Shown: in pieces, positions 38,081 through 47,139 of the stretch
Layout: every line of letters begins with the position of its first letter
Position numbering within the stretch: the first letter of the stretch is position 1
Origin: CBDAQA01 sp965198865
GTDB taxonomy: Bacteria; Planctomycetota; Phycisphaerae; Tepidisphaerales; Tepidisphaeraceae
DNA length: 64,000 bases
Direction: 5' to 3'
Assembly: GCA_965198865.1 (NCBI GenBank)
Contig: CBDAQA010000025.1
Span: 434,001-498,000 of the forward strand
Notes under the pieces: generated by a model
The model's input: the letters and a program-made list of their open reading frames with translations, nothing else
Told to the model about the DNA's origin: nothing
The model's database searches: none
Program-made: the position numbers and the translations under genes

Positions 38081-38894
38081 GCTGATGATCCTGTGCCGGC
38101 CGACGATAGTTGCGTAACGCCCGGTCCGTCAGCCCGGGCACCAGCGTGCTGAACGACGTCCCGAACCGAGCGAGCCAGAACGGCCACACCTCCGGTCGGG
38201 GACGCGCGATGCCGGCCACCATGGCCCGCGCCACGACCGCCGGCGTCTGCCGCACCTCGCCCCGCGGCGGCGGGACCGTCGTGTTCGCCAGCCGGCCGGC
38301 CGTGTTGAAGAAGTCGGTCTCGGTTCCCACGGGATGCACGCTGGTCACGGCGATCTGCGACGGCCTGAGTTCGACCCGCATCGCCTCGCACAGGCTCAGC
38401 TGCGCCGCCTTCGTGGCCGCGTACGGCCCGAAGAACGGCAGCCCGCGCCGGGCGACGGCCGAGCTGACCACCATGACCTGCCCGCGGTAGCCATCCCGCA
38501 AGTCCTGGCCGAGCATGATCGGCACCGCCGCCCGAATCGTGTCGGTTGTGCCGAACACGTTCGTCTGAAAGAGCGCGGCCATCTCGTCGGCGGACGTGTC
38601 GGCGACGCCCTTGGCCAAGCCGTATCCGGCGTTGCACACGACCGTGTCGAGCCGGCCGTGGAACGCGACGGCCGCACCGATCAACGCTTCGCAGTCGGCG
38701 CGATTAGCCACGTCGGTCACCACGATCTGGTGCCGGCCGCCGAGCGATCCGTTCAGCGCCGCCAGCCGGTCGGCCCGCCGCGCGGCCAGGGTGAGCTTGG
38801 CCCCCGCCGCCGACAGTTGCTCGGCCAGCGCCCGACCGATGCCGGCGCTGGCGCCGGTGATGACGACGGACATGTCCTCCAACCGGCGCGGCAT
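38052..38894 (-). CDS. Short-chain dehydrogenase/reductase
   Basis: 280 residues from ATG 38894 (38873 is an alternative). Classical SDR: cofactor motif VVITGASAGIGRALAEQLSA, CNAGYG (NAG), catalytic Ser in VMVVSSAVARRG and the Y-x3-K of PYAATKAAQLSL, then HPVGTETDFF. It reduces or oxidises a small carbonyl/alcohol substrate with NAD(P)(H); nothing in the sequence fixes which. A hydrophobic C-terminal segment follows. The tail HQPQMNADERR is encoded by a tandem-repeat block and is probably accidental. It is divergent from lptD, with a family-F repeat in the shared upstream region. Confidence 0.88.
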   Translation of the reverse strand: MPRRLEDMSVVITGASAGIGRALAEQLSAAGAKLTLAARRADRLAALNGSLGGRHQIVVTDVANRADCEALIGAAVAFHGRLDTVVCNAGYGLAKGVADTSADEMAALFQTNVFGTTDTIRAAVPIMLGQDLRDGYRGQVMVVSSAVARRGLPFFGPYAATKAAQLSLCEAMRVELRPSQIAVTSVHPVGTETDFFNTAGRLANTTVPPPRGEVRQTPAVVARAMVAGIARPRPEVWPFWLARFGTSFSTLVPGLTDRALRNYRRPAQDHQPQMNADERR

Positions 38895-38931
38895 GAGGGG
38901 GCGGATTGTACCGACCGGCGAGCGACACAAC

Positions 38932-39016
38932 AGAGGCCAGCGGCTCTGCCGCGGGTTCTTCCACCGAGGCGTGTTGAGTTCTGCCCGAAGGGCCGGCGGC
39001 GGAGCCGCTGGGCTCT
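38932..39016. repeat. Family-F inverted-repeat element (REPIN-like), copy 1
   Basis: AGAGGCCAGCGGCTCTGCCG (from 38932) is matched by the inverted GGCGGAGCCGCTGGGCTCT (to 39016), about 19 of 21 positions. The arms fold as GCGGC-TCT-GCCGC and GCGGC-TCC-GCCGC. It lies in the divergent gap between the SDR gene (-) and lptD (+). Copy 2, at 52053, again lies in a divergent gap. The two share the first ~24 bases of the left arm. Confidence 0.78.
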
Positions 39017-39111
39017 GATGATTCGGGTCCGCGCCTGGCTTTCGTTGACGGTCACGGGCGCGGCTTTTACCATGCCGCCCTCCCCTCGGCCGGAAGGAGC
39101 CCGCCAGCCCC

Positions 39112-42100
39112 GTGCGCGTCCGCGATACCGTGATCGCCCTGCTAGCCGTCTGGCCGTGGATCGTCGCGGCCGGGCCGACGACCACCGGGCCGACCACCCC
39201 CATCGCTGGCCCCGCCACGACCACGCCTGCGACGACCGAGACCACCACGCGGGCCGCCACCACCATGCCGGCGACGACGCAGGCCGCCGTCGGCAACCCG
39301 CCGTTCCCGGCCGACGTGCTCACCCTGTCGGCCGCGTCGACCAACGTCTGGAACCGCGGGTCGCTCAGCGTGGCCGAGCTTCACGGGGCGGCCAAGATCG
39401 ACCTCGGGACCGCGTCGCTACTTGCAGACGACGCGGTCGTGTTCATTCGACCGGTGGCGGGCGACGGCAAGCGGCCGGCCGACATCGTGCTGCTCGGGCA
39501 CGTCCAGGTGACGCAGGGGAGGATCACGTTCAACTACGACCGCTACTGGGTGCCGGCGATCATCTCCGGCCCGATCCGGCTGTTGGGCCCGCGCGTGGCG
39601 AAGGCGGATGACGATTCGGAGGCCTACCGGGCCGCCACCGCACTGCTCCGCGAGCAGCGGCCGGCCACGACGACCGCCACGGCACCGGCGACCACCACCG
39701 CCGCCACGGGGCCGGCGACGACGATGGCCACCACGTTGCCCGCCGACGTCGTCCCGATGCCGCCGACCACCGCGCCGTCCGCCGGGCCGCTGCCGGTGAA
39801 GGTGCTGGAGCCGACGTTCAAGGCGTTCGACCTGCAACGGACGGCCGACGGCGACATCGCGTACGTCTGCTCCGGCGGGGTGACGCTCCGCTACCGCGAC
39901 GCCAAGCAGGACCTGATGGAGTTCTCGGCCGCCAGCATGGTCCTCTTCACCGACCTGAAGGACACGCGCGGCGCCGCCGGCGGCGGGAAGGACGCCACGT
40001 TCGATCATGTGACGTCCGGCTACTTCGAGGGGGACGTGCGGGTCTTCATGACCCCCGCCAGCGCCAGCAAGAACGAGCTGCGCATGCGGGCCGAACGGGT
40101 GTACTACGAGTTCGCCACCGACCGGGCCGTGCTGACCGACGTGATCCTTCACACGGTCGACTCGAAGAAGGGGATCCCGGTCTTCATGAAGGCGGCCACC
40201 GTCCGGCAGCTGAGCCAGGGCGAGTTCAAGGCCGACCACGTCGAGCTCAGCACCAGCGCGTTCGCCACGCCCACCTTCGGGCTGGGGGCGAACACCATCT
40301 ACGTCCGGGGCGAGGACAGCGGCGACCCGCGCGTCGGCGAGCGCGTGGCGTTCTCGGCGCAGGACGTCACGCTGAACGCGTTCGGGTACCCGTTCATCTA
40401 CTTCCCCAGCGCGGGCGGGACCATGACCGCCCGCGGGTCGATCTTCCGCGGGATCGGCGTGGAGGACACCAACAAGTTCGGCTTCGGCGTGCGCACCGAC
40501 TGGGGCCTGTTCGAGACGCTGGGCGAGCCGGCCCCCGAGAACGTCGACGCGAACTACCACCTGGACTACTACAGCAGCCGTGGCCCCGCCGGGGGGATCG
40601 ACGCGTCGTACAACGGCGGGACCGTCTCGGACGTCACGAAGCAGCCCTACAACTTCGCCGGCGACCTGCACGCCTACTTCGTGCCCGACGACCGCGGGAA
40701 CGACATCCTCGGCTCGGCCCTGCGCGACCAGCCGGTGCCCGAGTCGTTCCGCGGGCGGGCGGTCTACCAGCACGAGCAGGACTTCTCCGACGACCTGACG
40801 GCGCAGATCCGGCTGGGGTACCTGTCCGACTCGAACTTCATGCCGGAGTTCTTCTTCGACGAGTACCAGAACGGGCTGCCGGTCGACGAGTCGATCTACC
40901 TGAAGCACCAGAGGGGCTCGGAGGTGGCCAGCTTCCTCGCCGAGTGGCAGCCGAACCGGGCCATCTCGACCGCCGACTTCGTGGAGGAGAACCGCGAGGT
41001 CAGCAGCCTGCCCGAGCTGCGGTACCAGCGGGTGGGCGACAGCTTCCTCGGGGACCGGGTGACGCTGTTCAGCGACAACGACGCCGCCGGCACGAAGTTC
41101 GTCCGCAGCGAGCAGTCCCTCCGACAGCAGGGCTACTACGCCCCCTACGTCCTGCCCGGCCAGCCGGCGTTCGCCTACACCGGTGACCCCGGCGACACCA
41201 CGTTCCGCGGCGACACCCGGCAGGAGATCGACTACCCGGTCAACCTGGGCCTGCTGCACGTCGTGCCCTACGTGATGGGCCGGTACACGGTCTACAGCCA
41301 GGGCGTGACGCCGGTGGGCAAGGTGCCGCTGCAGCAGAACATCCCCGTGCGGACGACCGTCTCGTCCGACCGGAACCGCCTGCTGGCCGGCGGGGGCGTG
41401 CGCCTGACGACCGACTTCTGGCGCGTCGACGATGCGGTCCAGTCCGACCTGTTCGACATCCACCGCGTCCGCCACGTCATCACGCCGGAGGTCAACCTGT
41501 TCGCCAGCGGGCAGACGGTCGACCAGAACCGGCTGTTCATCTACGACCCCAGCCGCGACGCGCTCAACGACATCCAGGCCGCCCAGATCGCCCTGCGCCA
41601 GCGGTGGCAGACCAAGCGCGGCGGCCCGGGGCACTGGCGCAGCGTCGACTTCCTGTCGCTCGACCTGTACGCCAACCTGTTCGCCAACCAGCCGTCGCAG
41701 CGCTTCCGCGACCCGACCGACTTCCGCAGCGTGTTCCTGCAGTCCGAGCCCGAGTACAGCATCCCCCGCAACACCGCCAACGCCGACGCCACCTGGCGGA
41801 TCAGCGACACGACGGCCGTGCTCACCTCGGTCGTGCAGAACCTGGACAAGAAGACGCTGGCCACGGCCAGCGTGGGCGTGGCGGTGACGCGGGACGACCG
41901 GCTGAGCTACTTCGTCGGCAACCGGTACATCGCCGACCTCGACTCCAACGTCGCCACGTTCGAGGCCAGCTACCAGCTGGACCGCAAGTACACGCTGGGC
42001 GTGACCGAGAGCGTCGACCTGGCGCAGAGCAAGAACGTCTACTACACCGCGTCGATCACCCGGCAGTTCGACAACTTCTCCGCCTCGGTCGAGGCCCACT

Positions 42101-42204
42101 ACGACCAGGCCAACAACGACGAGGGGTTCGGGTTCAGCCTCTCCCCCAACGGCCTGGCCCGCGGGGCGGGCAGCACGCTGTTGCAACGCCAGCAGGCCCC
42201 GTGA
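39112..42204 (+). CDS. lptD: LPS-assembly outer membrane protein LptD-like
   Basis: 1,030 residues from GTG 39112 (GGAAGGAG twelve bases upstream). A signal peptide (TVIALLAVWPWIVAA) is followed by a Thr/Ala-rich segment (~20-60), an OstA/LptA-like beta-jellyroll part (~65-370, for example DIVLLGHVQVTQGRITFNYD and GYFEGDVRVFMT) and a second Thr/Ala linker near 185-225. The C-terminal ~600 residues look like outer-membrane strands: alternating hydrophobic/polar residues, aromatic-rich (NYHLDYYSSRGPAGGIDASY; QIRLGYLSDSNFMPEFFFDE). LptD with LptE places LPS in the outer leaflet, so the organism has an outer membrane with LPS or a similar lipid. The Thr-rich linkers are unusual. No lptE is adjacent. 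Confidence 0.85.
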   Translation: MRVRDTVIALLAVWPWIVAAGPTTTGPTTPIAGPATTTPATTETTTRAATTMPATTQAAVGNPPFPADVLTLSAASTNVWNRGSLSVAELHGAAKIDLGTASLLADDAVVFIRPVAGDGKRPADIVLLGHVQVTQGRITFNYDRYWVPAIISGPIRLLGPRVAKADDDSEAYRAATALLREQRPATTTATAPATTTAATGPATTMATTLPADVVPMPPTTAPSAGPLPVKVLEPTFKAFDLQRTADGDIAYVCSGGVTLRYRDAKQDLMEFSAASMVLFTDLKDTRGAAGGGKDATFDHVTSGYFEGDVRVFMTPASASKNELRMRAERVYYEFATDRAVLTDVILHTVDSKKGIPVFMKAATVRQLSQGEFKADHVELSTSAFATPTFGLGANTIYVRGEDSGDPRVGERVAFSAQDVTLNAFGYPFIYFPSAGGTMTARGSIFRGIGVEDTNKFGFGVRTDWGLFETLGEPAPENVDANYHLDYYSSRGPAGGIDASYNGGTVSDVTKQPYNFAGDLHAYFVPDDRGNDILGSALRDQPVPESFRGRAVYQHEQDFSDDLTAQIRLGYLSDSNFMPEFFFDEYQNGLPVDESIYLKHQRGSEVASFLAEWQPNRAISTADFVEENREVSSLPELRYQRVGDSFLGDRVTLFSDNDAAGTKFVRSEQSLRQQGYYAPYVLPGQPAFAYTGDPGDTTFRGDTRQEIDYPVNLGLLHVVPYVMGRYTVYSQGVTPVGKVPLQQNIPVRTTVSSDRNRLLAGGGVRLTTDFWRVDDAVQSDLFDIHRVRHVITPEVNLFASGQTVDQNRLFIYDPSRDALNDIQAAQIALRQRWQTKRGGPGHWRSVDFLSLDLYANLFANQPSQRFRDPTDFRSVFLQSEPEYSIPRNTANADATWRISDTTAVLTSVVQNLDKKTLATASVGVAVTRDDRLSYFVGNRYIADLDSNVATFEASYQLDRKYTLGVTESVDLAQSKNVYYTASITRQFDNFSASVEAHYDQANNDEGFGFSLSPNGLARGAGSTLLQRQQAP

Positions 42205-42246
42205 CTACACAGCGGTGACCGCCGCCGCCGTCGTGGGGAACCGCTC

Positions 42247-43407
42247 ATGTCCGTCCGAAGTTGGCTGCACCTGTCATTGACCGATGGGATCGGCCCCGTG
42301 CTGGCCCGCCGCCTGATCGACGCCGCGGGGTCGCCCGCCGCCGCGTGTGGGGCCGACGTCGCCCTGTTGCGCACCGTCGAGGGGATCGCGTCCAAGGCCC
42401 CCAAGATCGCCGCCTCGCTCCGCGCCGCCGCCGCCAGGGTGGGGCCCGAACTGGCCCGCGCCGCGACGATCGGGGCGAACGTCATCTGCCCCGACGACGA
42501 GGCGTTCCCGCCGTTGCTGCGCGAGGTCCCCGACCCGCCGCTCGTGCTCTACGTGCGCGGGACGCTGGAGCCGCGCGACCTGAACGCGGTGGCGATCGTC
42601 GGCAGCCGCAAGTGCAGCCTGTACGGCCGGGAGCAGGCCGAGCGCTTCGCGTCGCTGCTGGCCGGGGCGGGGTTCACGATCCTCTCCGGCGGCGCCCGCG
42701 GCACCGATACCGCCGCCCACCGCGGCGCGATCCTGCATCCCGCCGGTCGCACGATCGCGGTGCTGGGCAGCGGCGTCGACGTCGCCTACCCGCCGGAGAA
42801 CGGCCCCCTGTTCGAGCAGTTGGCCCGCCGCGGCGCGGTGATCAGCGAGTACGCCATGGGCACGCCGCCCGTCGCCGAGAACTTCCCCAAGCGGAACCGC
42901 ATCGTCAGCGGGATGTCGCGCGGCGTGCTCGTGGTGGAGGCCGACGAGCGCAGCGGCGCGCTCATCACCGCCCGACAGGCCGCCGACGACCACAACCGGC
43001 CCGTCTTCGCCATCCCCGGCCGGGTCGACAACAAGCTCTCCTTCGGCCCGCACATGTTGATCCGCGACGGGGCCACGCTCGTCACGAAGCTGGAGGACAT
43101 CCTCGACGACCTCGGCCCCCTGCCGGCGGCGGTGGTTGACGCGGAGCCCCTCGTCCAACCTCGACCGAACCCGCCCAAGGTGGCGGCCGCAACACAGGCT
43201 TTGATCGGTCTGTCGGACGTCCAGAAGCGCGTCGTCGCCGAGGTTGGAAATGACCCGGTCACGGTGGACGCCCTGGTCGACGCGACAGGGCTGGATGTGG
43301 CCACGATCCTTCGAGAACTGACTGTCTTGAGCCTGCGCGGTGCCGTCCGGCGCGTCGATGGCCAGGGGTACACGATCGGTCGCCAACAGCGACCGGCGGA
43401 TAGCTAA
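42247..43407 (+). CDS. dprA: DNA processing protein DprA
   Basis: 386 residues. DprA binds incoming single-stranded DNA and loads RecA during natural transformation. N-terminal SAM-like part (LSLTDGIGPVLARRLIDAAG), Rossmann core with FPPLLREVPDPPLVLYVRG, VGSRKCSLYG, SGGARGTDTAAHRGAI, GSGVDVAYPPEN, FPKRNRIVSGMS and ALITARQAADDHNRPVFAIPG, and a C-terminal winged helix (VDALVDATGLDVATILRELT). All hallmark motifs are present. It follows lptD with a 42-base gap and may be co-transcribed. Confidence 0.96.
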   Translation: MSVRSWLHLSLTDGIGPVLARRLIDAAGSPAAACGADVALLRTVEGIASKAPKIAASLRAAAARVGPELARAATIGANVICPDDEAFPPLLREVPDPPLVLYVRGTLEPRDLNAVAIVGSRKCSLYGREQAERFASLLAGAGFTILSGGARGTDTAAHRGAILHPAGRTIAVLGSGVDVAYPPENGPLFEQLARRGAVISEYAMGTPPVAENFPKRNRIVSGMSRGVLVVEADERSGALITARQAADDHNRPVFAIPGRVDNKLSFGPHMLIRDGATLVTKLEDILDDLGPLPAAVVDAEPLVQPRPNPPKVAAATQALIGLSDVQKRVVAEVGNDPVTVDALVDATGLDVATILRELTVLSLRGAVRRVDGQGYTIGRQQRPADS

Positions 43408-43491
43408 TCCAATTCGGCCCCTACGCCTCCGCGCCGCTGTACACGAGCACCGACTACGCAGAGTCAAATGGATAGATTCCCTACTATTGAC

Positions 43492-43515
43492 ATCTTCAAC
43501 AACTATATTGAAGAT
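43492..43515. promoter_or_regulatory. AT-rich palindrome upstream of cfa
   Basis: ATCTTCAA and TTGAAGAT (8-bp perfect inverted repeat, 8-base spacer) lie about 95 bases before the cfa ATG in an AT-rich island in the 203-base dprA-cfa gap. It may be an operator for cfa. A TTGACA overlaps its left end, but its spacing to TATATT is too short for a standard promoter. Confidence 0.35.
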
Positions 43516-43610
43516 CCTGCCGCAGTCAGTCAGATCGATGTTCGCCTCCCGGATGTCGCGCGTCTTTCCAGGGCAAGCAGGACCGGCCGCGCTGCGGTCA
43601 GGAGATCACC

Positions 43611-44816
43611 ATGTCGCAGGGTTTTGCATCCGCAGAGCTGACGTCGTCCGTCCCCACCCAACGGCTCCCGGCGACTTCCGCGGAACCGCTCACGCGCGGG
43701 GCCGAGGCCGTCGGCAAACTGTTGGCGACGGCGGACGTCCGGATCGGCGGGGACCGCCCGTTTGACCTGCAGGTCCACGACCCGCGATTCTACCGGCGGG
43801 TGATCACCGGTGGGATGGTCGGCCTGGGCGACGCCTACGTCGACGGGTGGTGGGACTGCGACGCGATCGACGTCCTGGCCGACCGCTGCCTCCGGGCGGG
43901 CCTGTCCGACAAGATGCCGCTCACCGCCGGGGCGGTGATCGATTACCTCCGGCAGAAGCTGACCAACCTGCAGCGGACCGACCGCGCCCGCCGCAACGTC
44001 GAGGCCCACTACCAGCTCGGCGACGACCTGTTCAAGGGGATGCTCGACGAGCGGATGATGTACACCTGCGGCTACTGGAAGGACGCCACCACGCTCGCCG
44101 CCGCCCAGGACGCCAAGCTTGAGCTGATCTGCCGCAAGATCGACCTGCGCCCCGGGCAGAAGGTGCTGGACATCGGGTGCGGCTGGGGCGGCTTCGCCAG
44201 GTACGCGGCCGAGCGGCACGGGGCCGAGGTGGTCGGCGTCACCCTCTCCCGCGACCAGGTGGCGTACGGGACCGAGTCGTGCAAGGGGTTGCCGGTCGAC
44301 ATCCGCCTGCAGGACTACCGCGACGTGACCGGCACGTTCGACCACGTCGTCTCCATCGGCTGCTTCGAGCACGCCGGCCTCAAGAACCACCGCACGTTCA
44401 TGGAGGTCGCCCACCGCTGCCTCAAGGACGACGGCCTGCTCCTGCTCCACTTCTTCGCCACCCACCGCAGCTTCCCCAGCCTCGGCGACACCGAGGTGCT
44501 GTGGGTCCAGAAGCACATCTTCCCCGGCATCGTCGTCCCGTCGCTGCAGCAGGTCGGGAAGGCCGTCGAACGGCTGTTCATCACCGAGGACCTGCACAAC
44601 TTCGGTGCCGACTACGACCCGACCCTGATGGCCTGGTTCGCCAACTTCGACCGCAACTGGCCCTCGCTGGAAGCCGCCTACGGCCCGCGCTTCTACCGCC
44701 TGTGGAAGTTCTACCTGCAGCTGTGCGCCGGCGCGTTCCGCGCCCGCAAGTACCAGCTCTGGCAGTTCGTCTTCTCCAAGCAGGGCGTCCCCGGCGGGTA
44801 CCGGTCCGTGCGGTGA
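43611..44816 (+). CDS. cfa: Cyclopropane-fatty-acyl-phospholipid synthase
   Basis: 401 residues. Cfa adds a methylene from SAM across the double bond of membrane phospholipid acyl chains, a response to stress or stationary phase. Seen: GLGDAYVDGWWDCDAIDVL (Cfa N-terminal), NVEAHYQLGDDLFKGMLDE with MMYTCGYW, SAM motif VLDIGCGWGGFARYAAE, GVTLSRDQVAYG, and IGCFEHAG and QKHIFPGIVVPS with conserved active-site residues. The length is normal. Transcribed after dprA, probably from its own promoter in the 203-base gap. Confidence 0.95.
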   Translation: MSQGFASAELTSSVPTQRLPATSAEPLTRGAEAVGKLLATADVRIGGDRPFDLQVHDPRFYRRVITGGMVGLGDAYVDGWWDCDAIDVLADRCLRAGLSDKMPLTAGAVIDYLRQKLTNLQRTDRARRNVEAHYQLGDDLFKGMLDERMMYTCGYWKDATTLAAAQDAKLELICRKIDLRPGQKVLDIGCGWGGFARYAAERHGAEVVGVTLSRDQVAYGTESCKGLPVDIRLQDYRDVTGTFDHVVSIGCFEHAGLKNHRTFMEVAHRCLKDDGLLLLHFFATHRSFPSLGDTEVLWVQKHIFPGIVVPSLQQVGKAVERLFITEDLHNFGADYDPTLMAWFANFDRNWPSLEAAYGPRFYRLWKFYLQLCAGAFRARKYQLWQFVFSKQGVPGGYRSVR

Positions 44817-44861
44817 CCGACGACCAGAGCGCCCAGCGCTGTCGGCAACCCACAACTGGAA

Positions 44862-44991
44862 ACAGAGCCGGGCCGTGTCGGCCCGTGCCGGCGGAGCCGG
44901 CGTCTCGCGCAAGGCCGATGGCCCGCGTCGACCACGCTGGCTGCGCGCGACACGAGCTGCGCTCATACGGGCCGACACGGCCCGGCTCTGT
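44862..44991. repeat. Family-H inverted-repeat element (REPIN-like), copy 1
   Basis: A 130-bp element with perfect 25-bp inverted arms at 44862-44886 and 44967-44991 (ends ACAGAGCCGGGCCGTG). Each arm folds as CGGGCCG-TGT-CGGCCCG, followed by an inner GCCGGC-GGA-GCCGGC hairpin. A second copy follows at 45075-45206 in the same orientation, with a separate hairpin between them. Confidence 0.85.
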
Positions 44992-45014
44992 CGCCCCAGT
45001 GATATTGTTGCCAG

Positions 45015-45056
45015 CAGATCCGGCCACACCCACCGACAAGGGTGTGGCCGGATCTG
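45015..45056. repeat. 16-bp perfect hairpin between two family-H copies
   Basis: CAGATCCGGCCACACC at 45015-45030 pairs exactly with GGTGTGGCCGGATCTG at 45041-45056; the loop is ten bases. It lies in the middle of the 492-base gap between cfa and the Ppx/GppA gene. No T-run follows. Confidence 0.7.
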
Positions 45057-45074
45057 TTGGCACGCACGAGACCA

Positions 45075-45206
45075 ACAGAGCCGGGCCGTGTCGGCCCGTG
45101 CCGGCGGAGCCGGCGTCTCGCGCAGGGCCGATGGCGCCGGTCGATCACGCGCCGGCCGCGCGAGACGCGGGCTGCGCCCGCACGGGCCGGCACGGCCCGG
45201 CTCCGT
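45075..45206. repeat. Family-H inverted-repeat element (REPIN-like), copy 2
   Basis: A 132-bp copy in direct orientation to copy 1. The left arms are identical (ACAGAGCCGGGCCGTGTCGG...), and the right arm differs at two A/G positions (45182-45206). The stretch after the left arm (GCCGGCGGAGCCGGCG, then TCTCGCGCA and GGCCGATGGC) is nearly the same in both copies, while the centres differ. With copy 1 and the hairpin it fills the gap before the Ppx/GppA gene. Confidence 0.83.
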
Positions 45207-45308
45207 CAAATTGCTTTAGTTCTCGCTAACATTCCCGGTCACACCCAGTGACGACCGGCAGCACTGTCGGGTGTCGTGCGGGACGCCGGTCCGGGTAAAC
45301 TGCGCTGC

Positions 45309-46922
45309 ATGCCGACCAACGTCCCGCCCACCCACCGTGCCCGCACCGCCGTTACCGCCGAGCGGACCGAGTTCCGCGTGGCGGCCATCGACGTCGGGTC
45401 CAACAGCCTGCACATGGTGATCGCCCAGATCGACGCCGACGGCGGCATGACGCACCTGTGGCGGATGAAGGAGATGGTGGGGCTCGGGCGGATCAGCTTC
45501 CCCAGCAAGCGGCTGACGGCCGAGGCGATGGACCGGGCCGTCGCCACGCTGGGCCGGTTCCAGGAGGCGGCCCGCCGACGCCAGTGCGAGAAGGTCCTCG
45601 CCGTCGCCACCTCCGCCGTCCGCGAGGCCGTGAACGGCGGCGACTTCCTCGAGCGGTGCCGGCACGAGCTGGGGCTGACCGTGCGCGTCGTCAGCGCCCG
45701 CGACGAGGCGAAGCTGATCTACTACGGCGTCCGCCACGCCGTCGAGCTGGACCGCCCCACCTTCATCCTCGACATCGGCGGCGGCAGCGCCGAGTTCATC
45801 GTCGGCGACCGCGGCCGGGCGTCGATGCTCGAGAGCCGGAAGCTGGGCGCGGCGCGGATGACCGCGACCTACGTCAAGAGCGACCCGATCGCCCCCGCCG
45901 ATCTCAAGGCGCTGCAGGCCCACTACGACCGCGAGCTCACCCCGGTCTGCGAGCAGGTGCAGTCCCACCGGCCGGCGCAGGCGCTGGGCACGAGCGGGAC
46001 GCTGGAGAACCTCGCCGCCATGTGCGCGACGGTCGCGGGCAGCGGCCACCACCACGACGGCGGCAACGGTCACCACCACGGCGGCGTGATCGAGCGGGAA
46101 CCGCTGGCCAAGCTGCTCGGCAAGCTGCTGGAGAGCTCCACCGCCCAGCGGGCGCTGATGAAGGGGCTGGACGACCAGCGCAAGGACCAGATCATCGCCG
46201 GGGCCGTGCTGGTCAGCGAGCTGTTCAAGCGGCTGAACCTGGAGCGGATCACGGTGTGCAAGAGCGCGCTGCGCGAGGGGATGATCGCCGAGTACCTGAG
46301 CCGGCACGTGCCGGAGATGAGCATCCGCCGCGACGTGCCCGACCCGCGTCGCCGGGCCGTGCTGGACCTGTGCCGGCGCTGCGAGTGGCACCAGTCCCAC
46401 TCGGAGCAGGTCGCCCGGCTGACGCTGGAGCTGTTCGACCAGCTCAAGCCGCTGCACGGCCTGGGGCCGCGCGCCCGGCAGATCATCGAGTACGCCGCCC
46501 TGCTGCACGACGTCGGCTGGCACATCGGCAAGGCGGGCCACCACAAGCACAGCATGTACCTGATCCAGCACGGCGGGCTGAAGGGGTTCACGCCCACCGA
46601 GGTGGCCGTGATGGCCAACATCGCCCGCTACCACCGCGGCCCGCTGCCGAAGAGGAAGCACGCCGACTACCACGCGCTGCCCAAGCGAGCGAAGGAGGTG
46701 GCGCTGGTCGGCTCCGCCCTGCTGCGCGTCGCCGACGGCCTGGACCGCAGCCACAGCGGCGTCGTGACCGGCCTGACGTGCGACCTCGGCAAGCACGCCG
46801 TCGACGTCACGATCAAGCACCGCGGCGACGCCGAGCTGGAGCTGTGGGGCGCCCGCCAGAAGGCCGACCTGTTCGCCGAGGTCTTCGAGAAGGACGCCAC
46901 GTTCGCCAAGGGCGGGCGGTAG
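45309..46922 (+). CDS. Ppx/GppA exopolyphosphatase-type phosphatase with HD domain
   Basis: 537 residues from ATG 45309 (a GTG at 45276 would add 11). N-terminal ASKHA-fold phosphatase: AAIDVGSNSLHMVIAQID, ATSAVREAVNGGDFLERC, ARDEAKLIYYGV, FILDIGGGSAEFIVGD and LGTSGTLENLAAM. C-terminal HD domain: HQSHSEQVARLTLELFDQL, AALLHDVGWHIG, then HHKHSMYLIQ and NIARYHRG, so the metal-binding His-Asp residues are present. The family degrades polyphosphate or (p)ppGpp-related pppGpp. At ~residue 245 there is a natural His-rich loop (GHHHDGGNGHHHGG). The gene follows the family-H repeat array and is probably a single-gene unit. Confidence 0.92.
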   Translation: MPTNVPPTHRARTAVTAERTEFRVAAIDVGSNSLHMVIAQIDADGGMTHLWRMKEMVGLGRISFPSKRLTAEAMDRAVATLGRFQEAARRRQCEKVLAVATSAVREAVNGGDFLERCRHELGLTVRVVSARDEAKLIYYGVRHAVELDRPTFILDIGGGSAEFIVGDRGRASMLESRKLGAARMTATYVKSDPIAPADLKALQAHYDRELTPVCEQVQSHRPAQALGTSGTLENLAAMCATVAGSGHHHDGGNGHHHGGVIEREPLAKLLGKLLESSTAQRALMKGLDDQRKDQIIAGAVLVSELFKRLNLERITVCKSALREGMIAEYLSRHVPEMSIRRDVPDPRRRAVLDLCRRCEWHQSHSEQVARLTLELFDQLKPLHGLGPRARQIIEYAALLHDVGWHIGKAGHHKHSMYLIQHGGLKGFTPTEVAVMANIARYHRGPLPKRKHADYHALPKRAKEVALVGSALLRVADGLDRSHSGVVTGLTCDLGKHAVDVTIKHRGDAELELWGARQKADLFAEVFEKDATFAKGGR

Positions 46923-47139
46923 ACATGTGACCGCCGTTATCGGCCACCGTTCGCCTGCCCGGGGCGACCATCCGCGCCATCCCGCACAACCCACCGCCGT
47001 CCGCCGTCAACGGCTCACCGATATCGGGACGGGCGGGCAGCTCGCGCATCCGCCGGTCCGATGTCTGCCGGGACGGACGACGGACGCACGACCAACTCGT
47101 TCAAAGGGACAGCGCGGACGCCCCGCGCGTGGCAAGACG

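Noticed and set aside
43487..43509. TTGACA ... TATATT as a sigma-70 promoter for cfa
   Set aside because: Spacing of about 11 bases is too short; only the palindrome was kept as a possible operator.
44817..45219. Open frames in the cfa-Ppx gap
   Set aside because: The region is made of family-H palindromes; frames exist on both strands because of base composition.
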